Positions 17,106 through 25,294 of a DNA stretch of 64,000 bases are shown piece by piece. Numbering within the stretch: position 1 is the first letter of the stretch; every line of letters begins with the position of its first letter. Both the position numbers and the translations under genes were made by a program. The notes below the pieces were generated by a model, which was not told where the DNA came from, searched no databases, and saw only the letters and a program-made list of their open reading frames with translations. The DNA is taken from contig JBCCKF010000009.1 of assembly GCA_039027435.1 (NCBI GenBank), positions 62,001 through 126,000 of the forward strand, read 5' to 3'. The DNA comes from CALBPI01 sp039027435 (GTDB lineage Bacteria; Pseudomonadota; Gammaproteobacteria; Steroidobacterales; Woeseiaceae).

Positions 17106-18035
17106 ATGGCTGAATATCAAAACATCATCACGCGGGTTCAGGTGCATCCTGAAGAGCCGGAGCCCGGCGTTGAAATCGATCAGTCGCTGTTCGAGCGCAC
17201 GAAAGGCTCGCTCAATTACTGGTTTGGCAAGTTCGGTGACGCGCAGGTTGGGCCTTTCTACCTGGGCGGCCTCGGCTTCTTCTCAATTCTATGCGGGTTC
17301 ATCGCATTCGAGATCATCGGTTGGAACATGTTGGCTCAGGTCGACTACGACCCGCGCGAATTCCTGCGCAACCTGTTCTGGTTGTCTCTGGATCCGCCGC
17401 CGGCGAAGTATGGCCTCAGCATTCCACCGTTGAATGACGGTGGCTGGTGGCTCATGGCGGGCATGTTCCTGACGATCTCCATCTTGTTGTGGTGGCTCAG
17501 AATGTATCGCCGGGCACGGGCTCTTAATATGGGTACGCACATAGCGTGGGCATTTGCCTCTGCGATCTTTCTGTATCTCGTACTGGGCTTTATTCGCCCA
17601 ATCGCGATGGGTGCATGGTCTGAGGCGGTTCCGTTCGGCATCTTCACGCACCTCGACTGGACGCAGAATTTCTCGATTCGCTACGGCAACTTGTTCTACA
17701 ACCCGTTCCACATGCTGTCGATCACGTTCTTGTATGGATCGGTGTTGCTGTTCGCAATGCATGGCGCCACCATTCTGGCGACCGACCGTTACGGTGCCCA
17801 CCGGGAGATCGAACAGATCGTTGATCGCGGTACGGCTTCTGAACGTGGTGCCCTATTCTGGCGCTGGACCATGGGTTTCAACGCGAGCATGGAATCGATT
17901 CACCGTTGGGCGTTGTGGTTTGCCGTTTTGACAACGCTCACCGGCGGTATCGGGATTCTGATCACCGGGACGGTGGTCGACAACTGGTATCTATGGGGTC
18001 TCGAGCACGGCTTCGTGCCGGCACCGAGCTTCTAG
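17106..18035 (+). CDS. pufM: photosynthetic reaction centre M subunit PufM
   Basis: 309 aa, five membrane helices. LFYNPFHMLSITFLYG includes the special-pair BChl His; LFAMHGATIL and ESIHRWALW give iron histidines, and the Glu of SERGALFWRW is the usual fifth iron ligand. Ends normally (GFVPAPSF). It is followed by hairpins and a terminator rather than pufC, so the reaction centre either lacks the tetrahaem cytochrome subunit or has it encoded elsewhere. Confidence 0.98.
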   Translation: MAEYQNIITRVQVHPEEPEPGVEIDQSLFERTKGSLNYWFGKFGDAQVGPFYLGGLGFFSILCGFIAFEIIGWNMLAQVDYDPREFLRNLFWLSLDPPPAKYGLSIPPLNDGGWWLMAGMFLTISILLWWLRMYRRARALNMGTHIAWAFASAIFLYLVLGFIRPIAMGAWSEAVPFGIFTHLDWTQNFSIRYGNLFYNPFHMLSITFLYGSVLLFAMHGATILATDRYGAHREIEQIVDRGTASERGALFWRWTMGFNASMESIHRWALWFAVLTTLTGGIGILITGTVVDNWYLWGLEHGFVPAPSF

Positions 18036-18047
18036 ATAAGCACTGAT

Positions 18048-18074
18048 GGTGACAGCAGCGTTGCTGCTGTCACC
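18048..18074 (+). other. perfect 12-bp hairpin after pufM
   Basis: ggtgacagcagc (18048-18059) pairs perfectly with gctgctgtcacc (18063-18074) around a GTT loop, 13 bases after the pufM stop. There is no T run after it, so it is more likely a 3' stabiliser of the puf message than a terminator. A second small hairpin (GCGCGGA/TCCGCGC) lies at 18103-18120. Confidence 0.6.
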
Positions 18075-18140
18075 CCTGTGTCCCAAACAATAATAAGAAA
18101 AGGCGCGGAAGAATCCGCGCACAACTCCCTCCATTAGGTT

Positions 18141-18175
18141 GCGCCGTGTCGTCCCACTCGGCGCTTTCTTTTTTT
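18141..18175 (+). terminator. terminator ending the puf operon
   Basis: GCGCCG (18141-18146) and CGGCGC (18159-18164) form a six-pair GC stem followed by tttcttttttt (18165-18175). It terminates rightward transcription at the edge of the photosynthesis cluster and abuts the 3' end of hisI on the other strand. Confidence 0.75.
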
Positions 18176-18665
18176 ATAGCTTGGTTGGATTCGGCGCGTC
18201 GCCGTAGACTTCGACCGGATCGAAAACCTTTTCGGTCTCTGTGAACGTCAGTGCGACCGCACCATCGTTGTTGTTCTCTGCATAGTCCGTGCCGACCGGA
18301 ACACTTCGGTAGAAGCAGGAGCGATACCCGACGTGGCAGGACGCCCCACCCTGAACATCCACTCGCAACCACACACAATCCTGATCATCATCGATCAGTA
18401 GCGCCTTGACGATCTGCGTCAGCCCGCTGGTTGCGCCTTTGTGCCAGAGTACTTCTCGCGAACGAGAGTAGTAGTGTGCTTCGCCGGTCTTGATGGTCTG
18501 ACGCAGCGCCTCGTCATTCATGTAACCCTGCATCAGGAGCTCGCCGCTGGCGTAGTCAGTGGTGACGACAGGAATCAAGCCGTGTTCATCGAACTTGGGC
18601 GCGAGGTCGTAGCCCTCTTCGACTTGTTCTACCGTTCGTCTGGCTTCAAATTTCGGGGATTGCAT
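18174..18665 (-). CDS. hisI: phosphoribosyl-AMP cyclohydrolase HisI
   Basis: 163 aa from the ATG at 18665 (MQSPKFEARR); upstream in-frame codons lack homology. Opens the adenine ring of phosphoribosyl-AMP in histidine synthesis. Visible: GLIPVVTTDYASGELLMQGY, HYYSRSREVLWHKGATSG, and the metal-binding DDDQDCVWLRV and ASCHVGYRSCFYR cysteines. Monofunctional, with no HisE domain; the ~40-residue C-terminal tail is longer than in short HisI proteins. It stands alone, not in a his operon. Confidence 0.95.
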   Translation of the reverse strand: MQSPKFEARRTVEQVEEGYDLAPKFDEHGLIPVVTTDYASGELLMQGYMNDEALRQTIKTGEAHYYSRSREVLWHKGATSGLTQIVKALLIDDDQDCVWLRVDVQGGASCHVGYRSCFYRSVPVGTDYAENNNDGAVALTFTETEKVFDPVEVYGDAPNPTKL

Positions 18666-18817
18666 AATCTGCTCGCAGATAGGGCCGGTTGTTGGCCCGG
18701 GAATTTTCGGGCCGAAAGTATAGCCGGTTCCCATGCCGGCGCGAAATGCAACCGGTGGCAACGTGTTAAACTTTTGCTCTGGTGTGCCGTTCCGGCGTGC
18801 GACTTTTTCGTTAAATC

Positions 18818-20215
18818 ATGAATTTGCAGCTTTTTGACACAAGCGCGGGCGAAAAGCGTTCTTTCGAGCCTTTGGTGTCGGGCAAAGCTACGGTCTACGT
18901 ATGCGGGCCGACGGTCTACAACTTCGCCCATATCGGTAACGCGCGTCCCGCCGTTGTTTTCGATGTCCTGGTGCGTCTGTTGCGCACCTTTCTTGACGTG
19001 ACCTATGCAAGGAACATCACCGACGTCGATGACAAGATCAACAAGGCGGCCAAGGAGCAGTGCTGCAGTATTGGTGAGATTTCGGCGCGCTACCGTGAGG
19101 CCTACCACGAAGACATGGGTGCTTTGGGCGTTCTCCCGCCCGATATCGAACCACATGCCACCGAGCATATCGAAGAGATGTGCGACATGATCGCGCGGTT
19201 GGTCGAAGACGAACATGCGTACGCCGCAGAGGGTCACGTCTTGTTCAGCGTCGAATCATTCGATGATTATGGTTCGCTCTCGGGAAGAGATCTTCGCGAG
19301 ATGATTGCTGGCGCGCGTGTGGAGGTTGCGCCGTACAAACGACATCCTGCCGACTTTGTCTTGTGGAAGCCGGCGGCGGATGATGAGCCCGGTTGGGAGA
19401 GTCCCTGGGGTCGCGGTCGCCCGGGGTGGCATATCGAATGCTCCGCGATGATCGAAAAGCATCTGGGCGATCAGATTGATATCCACGGCGGTGGGCAGGA
19501 TCTCGTCTTTCCACACCACGAGAATGAACGCGCCCAGAGCACCTGTGCTCATGGTGGAAAGTCGTTCGTGAACTTCTGGATGCACAACGGTTTTCTCAGC
19601 ATGAACTCGACCAAGATGTCGAAGTCTCTGGGCAATGTGCTGCTGGTGCGTGATCTGCGTGACGAGGCGCCCGGCGAGGCGATTCGACTCGCGCTGCTGT
19701 CGGCGCACTACCGACAACCATTGGATTGGACAGACAACACGCTCACCGAGGCGACTCGGAAACTGGACCGAATATACACCGCACTCCAGCGCGCAGACGC
19801 GGCGGTTGGCGAGGTGATTCCTGCGGCGGACACGATTCCCGAATCGGTACTGGCAGCGCTCGCTGATGATCTCAACACACCCAAAGCACTGGCTGCGCTC
19901 TTCGAGTTAGTGCGGGCATTGAACAGTAGTGATGAGGCTCAAGCGCGGCGAGAGCTCGCGGGTGCGATACGCGCGGGTGGTGCCGTCATCGGTTTGCTTG
20001 CCGACACCCCGGACGAATGGTTTGCAGCGAACCAGGGTGATCTGGATGTCGCATCAATCGAGCAGCTGATCGCGGATCGAGCGAGCGCCAAAGCGGCGCG
20101 CGATTTCGGCGAGGCGGATCGCATTCGCGATCTGCTTACCAAGCAGGGCATCCGCATCAGCGATGGCCCCGACGGTACGCGCTGGCAAAGAGTCGCAGGC
20201 GGAGGTGCGGAATGA
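18818..20215 (+). CDS. cysS: cysteinyl-tRNA synthetase
   Basis: 465 aa class I aminoacyl-tRNA synthetase. Zinc/cysteine-binding Cys29 in VYVCGPTVYN, HIGH-type motif HIGN (38-41), WHIECSAM and HGGGQDLVFPHHENE, and KMSKS near residue 268. Complete. Divergent from hisI. Its stop overlaps the sufE ATG by four bases (ATGA, 20212-20215). Confidence 0.98.
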   Translation: MNLQLFDTSAGEKRSFEPLVSGKATVYVCGPTVYNFAHIGNARPAVVFDVLVRLLRTFLDVTYARNITDVDDKINKAAKEQCCSIGEISARYREAYHEDMGALGVLPPDIEPHATEHIEEMCDMIARLVEDEHAYAAEGHVLFSVESFDDYGSLSGRDLREMIAGARVEVAPYKRHPADFVLWKPAADDEPGWESPWGRGRPGWHIECSAMIEKHLGDQIDIHGGGQDLVFPHHENERAQSTCAHGGKSFVNFWMHNGFLSMNSTKMSKSLGNVLLVRDLRDEAPGEAIRLALLSAHYRQPLDWTDNTLTEATRKLDRIYTALQRADAAVGEVIPAADTIPESVLAALADDLNTPKALAALFELVRALNSSDEAQARRELAGAIRAGGAVIGLLADTPDEWFAANQGDLDVASIEQLIADRASAKAARDFGEADRIRDLLTKQGIRISDGPDGTRWQRVAGGGAE

Positions 20216-20637
20216 CGGATACGATCGCCGCGCGCGAAGCTGAGCTCATTGAGGAGTTCGAGGTTTTCGACAATTGGCTGGATCGTTATCAATACCTGAT
20301 TGATCTCGGTCGCGAGCTGCCTGAGTTTCCCGAGTCGGAGCGCCTCGACAGCGACAAGGTCTCCGGGTGTCAGTCGCAGGTCTGGTTGCAGGCGCGTGCC
20401 GACGGCGACCGTGTGGTATTCAGAGCCATCAGCGACGCAGCGATTGTTTCCGGACTGATCGCGGTGCTGATGCGGTTGTATAGCGATGCCCCGGCCAAAG
20501 ATATCGCTAGTGACTCGGCAAGCTTCGTTTCGGCGCTCGGTTTGGACAACCACCTCAGTCCCAGCCGTGCGAATGGGCTTTACGCCATGCTCGAGAGAAT
20601 TCGCGGTTTGGCGCAATCAGTCAGCGACGCCGCATGA
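20212..20637 (+). CDS. sufE: cysteine desulfuration protein SufE
   Basis: 141 aa. Accepts persulfide sulfur from SufS for Fe-S cluster assembly; acceptor Cys53 is in the conserved SGCQSQVW. Overlaps cysS by four bases and yidD by four. No sufS or sufBCD is nearby; a link to cysteine use by cysS is only positional. Confidence 0.95.
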   Translation: MTDTIAAREAELIEEFEVFDNWLDRYQYLIDLGRELPEFPESERLDSDKVSGCQSQVWLQARADGDRVVFRAISDAAIVSGLIAVLMRLYSDAPAKDIASDSASFVSALGLDNHLSPSRANGLYAMLERIRGLAQSVSDAA

Positions 20638-20876
20638 ACCCGGCGCAGCGAGTTGCGCTGTGGCTGATCCGAGGGTATCAGCGCTGGCTCTCGCCGATGC
20701 TTGGCAATAATTGTCGCTTTCAACCCACCTGCTCACGCTACTGTGCGGAGGCGATCCAGGCTCACGGCGTTCTGCGCGGCGGCTGGCTGGGCTTGCGAAG
20801 AGTCTGTCGATGTCACCCCTGGGGCGGCCAGGGCTATGATCCGGTTCCAGGGGTCGAGTCAAAGCATGAGTCGTGA
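20634..20876 (+). CDS. yidD: membrane protein insertion efficiency factor YidD
   Basis: 80 aa. Family core RGYQRWLSPMLG, NNCRFQPTCSRYCAEAIQ (Cys27, Cys33, Cys37) and HPWGGQGYDPVP. N-terminal amphipathic helix; helps YidC-dependent insertion. Usually sits between rnpA and yidC, but here follows sufE with a four-base overlap. Confidence 0.96.
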   Translation: MNPAQRVALWLIRGYQRWLSPMLGNNCRFQPTCSRYCAEAIQAHGVLRGGWLGLRRVCRCHPWGGQGYDPVPGVESKHES

Positions 20877-21945
20877 ACCGCTGCCGCTCATAACGCTGCT
20901 TCGAGACACCGCAGAATTGGTCCTCGATGCTCGGATACTTCTGTTCGCCGCCCTGATTTCATTTCTTCTGGCTTTCGGGTTCGCCGCCGTCATGAGCCCG
21001 GTCACTATGGTGCCAGCCCTGCTCGTCCTGATCTTCGCGACGTCCGCGTTGTTTAAGTTCACCACGATCGTGACACGATCTCTAGCACTCGGGTTGCCAT
21101 TGCCCTCTGCCGAGTCGGCAGTGTTTGACTACTTCCGATCGGTTTGGGCGTTTTCGCCCTGGGCAGTATTCATCGCCTATAACGCGCTGTTGATCTTCAT
21201 TGGTTCTTCAGTCAGCGAGGTGCTGGCCTATGGACTACTGTTTCTAAGTGCACCATTCATACCCGCGGCACTCGGCGTGATGGCGGTCAATGGGTCGCCC
21301 TGGGGGTTCCTGAACCTAAAGGGCCTGCTGCATGTCATCGGTGTCCTGAAGCTCGATTACCTCAAGATCATCCTGATTTGGTTTGTTGCGGGTTTGATTG
21401 CCGCATGGCTGCGCAGCCAGGGAGGCTTCGGCGCCGGGATGCTCTCGTTGTTGGTTGGGGTGCTACAGACGTTTGCGCTGTTTGTGTCCACCGGGCTCGT
21501 GTTCTATCACCACCATGCTGCGCTGGGCATTCCCATCGAGCGTGCGCCGCTCGAGGAGCGCATGGCGCAACAGGCGTATCAGGCTGTCGAGAGAGAGCGT
21601 CAGACTGCGCTTGATCAAGCCTATGCTTTCTTCAGCCGCGATAATTCGGTGGGTGGTCTTCAGCGTTTGAAGTCCTACTGGGAGACGCACCCGGAAGATC
21701 CTCAGGCCTTGCCCTGGTTCCTGGACAAAATGAAAACGTGGGAGCGTTATGAACCGGCGCTGCTGTTCGCCCGGAACTATCTTGCTGTCCTGCTGGCCGA
21801 GGGTCGTGAAAAAGAGGCAACCCGGCTATTGCTGTGGTGTCTCAGCGTGGATCAGAGATTTATGCCAGATGCGCCGGAAAGAGCAGCCGCAAGGGCGCTT
21901 CTCGAAGGCTATGACGAAGCCGAGATCGCCGCTCGCTGGCCGTGA
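20866..21945 (+). CDS. integral membrane protein with soluble C-terminal helical domain, unknown function
   Basis: 359 aa from ATG 20866, 11 bases inside yidD. About five membrane segments between residues 20 and 225 (for example ILLFAALISFLLAFGFAAV and PALLVLIFATSALF), then a ~130-residue soluble region. The soluble part (AYAFFSRDNSVGGLQRLKSYWETHPED, split here as helices; LARNYL-like repeats) resembles TPR-like helices. I do not recognise a named family. Overlap with yidD suggests co-translation. Confidence 0.8.
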   Translation: MSREPLPLITLLRDTAELVLDARILLFAALISFLLAFGFAAVMSPVTMVPALLVLIFATSALFKFTTIVTRSLALGLPLPSAESAVFDYFRSVWAFSPWAVFIAYNALLIFIGSSVSEVLAYGLLFLSAPFIPAALGVMAVNGSPWGFLNLKGLLHVIGVLKLDYLKIILIWFVAGLIAAWLRSQGGFGAGMLSLLVGVLQTFALFVSTGLVFYHHHAALGIPIERAPLEERMAQQAYQAVERERQTALDQAYAFFSRDNSVGGLQRLKSYWETHPEDPQALPWFLDKMKTWERYEPALLFARNYLAVLLAEGREKEATRLLLWCLSVDQRFMPDAPERAAARALLEGYDEAEIAARWP

Positions 21946-22350
21946 CTATTCAGTAGGCTTCGCGCATCCGCAGGCTTGATTCTGCCAGTGGGCGTAGATC
22001 AACAAGGCGCTGCCGGCGGTCGTCACTGCGACGTCGCCTACGAGGCCAAGCCAATCGTGCATTACCGTGGCGCCAATGATGATGAGTATCATGCCTGCCG
22101 CGCCGGCCACCAAAACGTGATCGCGTCGATGACGCAGCCAGCCGCCCCAGAAAGCCAGTCCACTCACTGGAATCACGACGACACCCATCGCGATGTGGAT
22201 GAACTCGTCCATGGCGGCACCGCCGAAGGCATGGGTGCTACCAAAGATGAGGATTAGCGGAATCAGTGCGCAATGCAGCATGCAGGCCGCTGAAAGCAGT
22301 ATCCCGAGACGATCCATCGTGGCATGTCTGCGCAGAAACAACTGGCGCAT
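21946..22350 (-). CDS. MerC-family membrane protein, probably zinc-responsive
   Basis: 134 aa with four membrane segments. CMLHCALIPLIL resembles the MerC metal-binding CxxHC region of helix 1; the C-terminus has QNQACGCAKPTE, a second cysteine/metal motif. MerC proteins are mercury transporters, but chromosomal relatives occur without mer genes. A near-perfect Zur box 28 bases upstream of the ATG indicates induction by zinc shortage, so a zinc-related role is more likely than mercury. ATG at 22317 (MDRLG) is an alternative start. Confidence 0.8.
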   Translation of the reverse strand: MRQLFLRRHATMDRLGILLSAACMLHCALIPLILIFGSTHAFGGAAMDEFIHIAMGVVVIPVSGLAFWGGWLRHRRDHVLVAGAAGMILIIIGATVMHDWLGLVGDVAVTTAGSALLIYAHWQNQACGCAKPTE

Positions 22351-22377
22351 AAGGACTCACCCAACCTGAAAAGTGGC

Positions 22378-22400
22378 GAAATGTTATATTATTACATTTG
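22378..22400. promoter_or_regulatory. Zur box upstream of the MerC-like gene
   Basis: The 23-base palindrome has left arm GAAATGTTATA, centre T, right arm TATTACATTTG. Against the enterobacterial Zur consensus (arms GAAATGTTATA / TATAACATTTC) it matches 20 of 22 arm bases. It lies 28 bases before the MerC-like start and 96 bases before the Trm112-like start, so it most likely controls the leftward gene. Confidence 0.8.
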
Positions 22401-22495
22401 CGACGGCAAACCTTTATTTTGCTGTAGTTCTTACCTTTCGTATTCACGAACGCTCGCCACTGGCAGTAGCCGCGTATTCTCGCGACAATGGCGGC

Positions 22496-22759
22496 ATGGA
22501 AGAGAAACTACTCGACATTGCCTGTTGCCCGCTGACACACCAAGCATTGCGCAAAGCGCGCAGCGAAGAACTCGAAGCGCTAAACCGCGCGATCGCGACC
22601 GGTGCGATTAGCAACACCGGCGGCGTCGCCGTGACACAGCCGCTGCCCGCGGGTCTGGTGACCCAGGACGGTCAACGCCTCTACCCCGTGGTGGATGGTC
22701 TTGTCTCCCTCTTGCCTGATTCCGCGATCAGCCTGACCGAACTTGAAAGTCAGCCCTGA
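22496..22759 (+). CDS. Trm112-family small protein
   Basis: 87 aa from ATG 22496 (MEEKLLDIACCPLTHQ). The N-terminal CCPLTHQ and the C-terminal GLVTQDGQRLYPVVDGLVSLLPD match the Trm112/YcaR zinc-ribbon-like fold, though the zinc cysteines are incomplete as in many bacterial members. Bacterial Trm112 proteins may bind methyltransferases; no partner is obvious here. Overlaps holA by 17 bases. The frame extends upstream but that part covers the Zur-box region. Confidence 0.88.
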   Translation: MEEKLLDIACCPLTHQALRKARSEELEALNRAIATGAISNTGGVAVTQPLPAGLVTQDGQRLYPVVDGLVSLLPDSAISLTELESQP

Positions 22760-23768
22760 CAGACTGCAGGCGACGCTGCGCAAGAGCCTGGCGCCTATCT
22801 ATCTGGTCAGCGGCGACGAGCCGCTGCTGGTTTCCGAAGCGCGTGATCTGATTTTGGCTGAAGCGAAGGCCCAGGGTTATGAGCAACGAGAGCTCATGGT
22901 CGCGGAGCGAGGATTCGACTGGGATGGTCTTCATGCTTCTACTCAGGCGCTCGGCTTGTTTGCCGAACACAGGCTCATAGACCTCAGATTGCCAACCGGC
23001 AAACCCGGCGATAAGGGCGCGAAAGTGCTGAGCGAGCTCGCGACATCGATGCCGGAGCTCACGATGGTAGTGGTGTCGGTCCCTAAACTGACCGGCTCCG
23101 GAATCAACGCCAAATGGGTAAAGGCGATCGATGCGGGCGGTGCGCTCGTGCGTATCTGGCCACTGCAGGCCAAGGACCTCCCCGCGTGGATCAACGCGCG
23201 TCTTGCGCAGGCGGGATTGACCGCTGAACGCGATGCGGTGTTGCAGATGGCACGTCGTGTCGAGGGAAACCTCTTGGCCGCGAAGCAGGAAATCGACAAA
23301 CTCGCGATGCTGCACCCAGGGCAAGCCCTCACTGTTGAACAGATCGGCCAAGCGATGGGAGACAGCGCGAGATATGACGTGTTCCTGCTCGCCGACGAGG
23401 CGTTGTCGGGCCGCGCCCAAAGAGCGCTGAGGATGCTGCGTAACCTTCAGCAGGAGGGCGTTGTTCCCGTGCTGGTCCTTTGGTCGATCGTTCGCGAGGT
23501 ACGCCTGCTCGCCAGTCTGGGAGACGCAATGGATGCGGGCGCCTCATTTGCAGGTGCCTCTGCGGCGCTCAAGATCTGGAAGACGCGCCAACCGCTACTG
23601 CACTCAGCGGTGGAGCGTCAGGACGGGCGCTCCCTGGCCAGTCTGCTTACCAAGTGTGAGCAAGCGGATGCTGCGGCGAAGGGTCGTCTTCGCGAGGATC
23701 CATGGCGGCTACTGACCGAAATCGTATTTCAGATCGCCACCGGGCGAGTGCTGATGACGGCTGCCTGA
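22743..23768 (+). CDS. holA: DNA polymerase III delta subunit
   Basis: 341 aa from a TTG start giving MKVSPDRLQATLRKSLAPIY, which fits the family N-terminus. IYLVSGDEPLLVSEARD is the signature. HolA opens the beta clamp in the clamp loader. Overlaps the Trm112-like gene and is followed after one base by nadD, the common holA-nadD-rsfS-rlmH order. Confidence 0.96.
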   Translation: MKVSPDRLQATLRKSLAPIYLVSGDEPLLVSEARDLILAEAKAQGYEQRELMVAERGFDWDGLHASTQALGLFAEHRLIDLRLPTGKPGDKGAKVLSELATSMPELTMVVVSVPKLTGSGINAKWVKAIDAGGALVRIWPLQAKDLPAWINARLAQAGLTAERDAVLQMARRVEGNLLAAKQEIDKLAMLHPGQALTVEQIGQAMGDSARYDVFLLADEALSGRAQRALRMLRNLQQEGVVPVLVLWSIVREVRLLASLGDAMDAGASFAGASAALKIWKTRQPLLHSAVERQDGRSLASLLTKCEQADAAAKGRLREDPWRLLTEIVFQIATGRVLMTAA

Positions 23769-23769
23769 T

Positions 23770-24471
23770 ATGAACGCGCGTTCGGCCCCGGTCGGTATTT
23801 TCGGCGGTACATTTGATCCGGTTCACTTCGGACATTTGAGATCTGCTTACGAGCTGGTGCACGCGCTGCGCCTGGAACAGGTTCGGTTCATGCCCGTAGG
23901 TAATCCACCCCATCGCGCCGCGCCAATCGCCGATGCCGACCTCAGGGTCCGCATGTTGAAAGCCGCTATTCGGCACCAGCCCGGTTTCGTACTTGATGAT
24001 CGCGAGGTGCAGCGTTCCGGTTTGTCCTACTCGGTCGATTCCCTGGAGTCGTTGCGCGAAGAGCTGGATGACGTCCCCATTTGCCTGCTTCTCGGTATGG
24101 ACTCATTTCTCAGCTTGCCGAAATGGTATCGCTGGCGCGATATCCTGAAGCTGGCTCATGTGGTGGTCGCGCATCGGCCGGGTTGGAAAGCGCCTAGCCG
24201 TGGCGCGCTCGGGACGCTGGTGCGCGACCGAGGGACGGAATTGGTGGATGACCTGCACAAATCCAGTGCGGGCGCCATTTATATACACGAGGTCACTCAG
24301 CTCGAAATCTCCTCTAGCAGCATCCGAACGCTCATCAGCAAGGGAATCGACCCGCGTTACCTATTGCCCGAGCGGGTTAGGGAACTGCTGGACCGGGCAA
24401 AGTGCTACAGTAGCGGTATGGACGACACGGCTACCCGCAACCAGACAGAGGGAGGATCAGACCCATCGTAA
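23770..24471 (+). CDS. nadD: nicotinate-nucleotide adenylyltransferase
   Basis: 233 aa nucleotidyltransferase making nicotinate adenine dinucleotide in NAD synthesis. GIFGGTFDPVHFGHLR (9-24) holds the HxGH motif; ISSSSIRTLISKG is the C-terminal nucleotide motif. A ~20-residue extra C-terminal tail overlaps the rsfS ribosome site. Confidence 0.96.
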   Translation: MNARSAPVGIFGGTFDPVHFGHLRSAYELVHALRLEQVRFMPVGNPPHRAAPIADADLRVRMLKAAIRHQPGFVLDDREVQRSGLSYSVDSLESLREELDDVPICLLLGMDSFLSLPKWYRWRDILKLAHVVVAHRPGWKAPSRGALGTLVRDRGTELVDDLHKSSAGAIYIHEVTQLEISSSSIRTLISKGIDPRYLLPERVRELLDRAKCYSSGMDDTATRNQTEGGSDPS

Positions 24472-24497
24472 CCATTGAAACCGAGGCGATTGCTGAC

Positions 24498-24827
24498 ATG
24501 ATCGTCTCAGCCCTGGAAGATGCCAAGGCGCAGGACATCCGCAAGATCGATGTCCGCGCACTCACCAGCATGACCGATTTCATGGTCATCGCCAGCGGTA
24601 CCTCAGACCGCCACGTGAAATCCGTTGCCCAAAACCTTGTTGAAACCATGAAGCACGCTGGCCACAGGCCACTCGGTGTGGAAGGTGACGGCGAAGGGGG
24701 CTGGGTGCTGGTCGATCTGCAGGACGCGCTGGTGCACGTCATGCTGCCGCGTGTGCGTGAGTTTTATAATCTCGAAAAACTCTGGGACATTCCGCCCGAT
24801 CTAGTACGGGAACAAGAAGAAGCGTAG
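24498..24827 (+). CDS. rsfS: ribosomal silencing factor RsfS
   Basis: 109 aa from the first ATG. RsfS binds L14 and blocks subunit joining. Core ALEDAKAQDIRKIDVRALTSM, FMVIASGTSDRHVKSVA and LGVEGDGEGGWVLVDL. The ATG lies too far inside: family members have about ten more residues before this point, in-frame codons here encode them (TEAIAD), and a perfect GGAGG at 24451-24455 is spaced for a codon near 24465 (ATC) rather than the ATG 43 bases away. A non-AUG start (ATC 24465 or ATT 24474) is therefore likely. Confidence 0.93.
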   Translation: MIVSALEDAKAQDIRKIDVRALTSMTDFMVIASGTSDRHVKSVAQNLVETMKHAGHRPLGVEGDGEGGWVLVDLQDALVHVMLPRVREFYNLEKLWDIPPDLVREQEEA

Positions 24828-24829
24828 TA

Positions 24830-25294
24830 GTGCACATCAAGGTCTTCGCGATTGCCGGCAAGCCGGCAACGTGGCTTGTTGAGTCGGAACAGCGCTACAT
24901 CAAGCGTTTGCCGCGCGCCTGGGCTTTTGAGATGGCGCTAATGCCACCTTCTCGCAAGCAAGGCGAAGCCGACCAGCGAAAGACCGATGAATGGGAGCGT
25001 CTTCGCAAGAGAGTACCCAATGCTGCTCGATTGATACTGCTTGACGAACGCGGCAAGTCGCTGACCAGCCGGCAAATGGCGGATCGTCTGGGCGTGCACA
25101 AAGACCAGGGAGGCGATCTGATATTGGCGATTGGCGGGCCCGATGGCTTTTCGGAGGCAGCGCGGGCGGCGGCCAGCGAAATCTGGTCATTATCGTCTTT
25201 GACCCTACCTCACGAACTGGCACGGCTAGTACTTGTCGAACAACTCTACAGGGCACACTCGATTCTCGAAGGACACCCCTACCATCGTGACTGA
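24830..25294 (+). CDS. rlmH: 23S rRNA (pseudouridine1915-N3)-methyltransferase RlmH
   Basis: 154 aa SPOUT methyltransferase. LILLDERGKSLTS, LILAIGGPDGFS and the C-terminal LTLPHELARLVLVEQLYRA with GHPYHRD are all present. GTG start two bases after rsfS. Overlaps maf by eight bases. Confidence 0.97.
   Translation: MHIKVFAIAGKPATWLVESEQRYIKRLPRAWAFEMALMPPSRKQGEADQRKTDEWERLRKRVPNAARLILLDERGKSLTSRQMADRLGVHKDQGGDLILAIGGPDGFSEAARAAASEIWSLSSLTLPHELARLVLVEQLYRAHSILEGHPYHRD

Noticed and set aside
18048..18074. Hairpin after pufM as an intrinsic terminator
   Set aside because: The stem is perfect but no T run follows on either strand; a proper terminator lies at 18141-18175.
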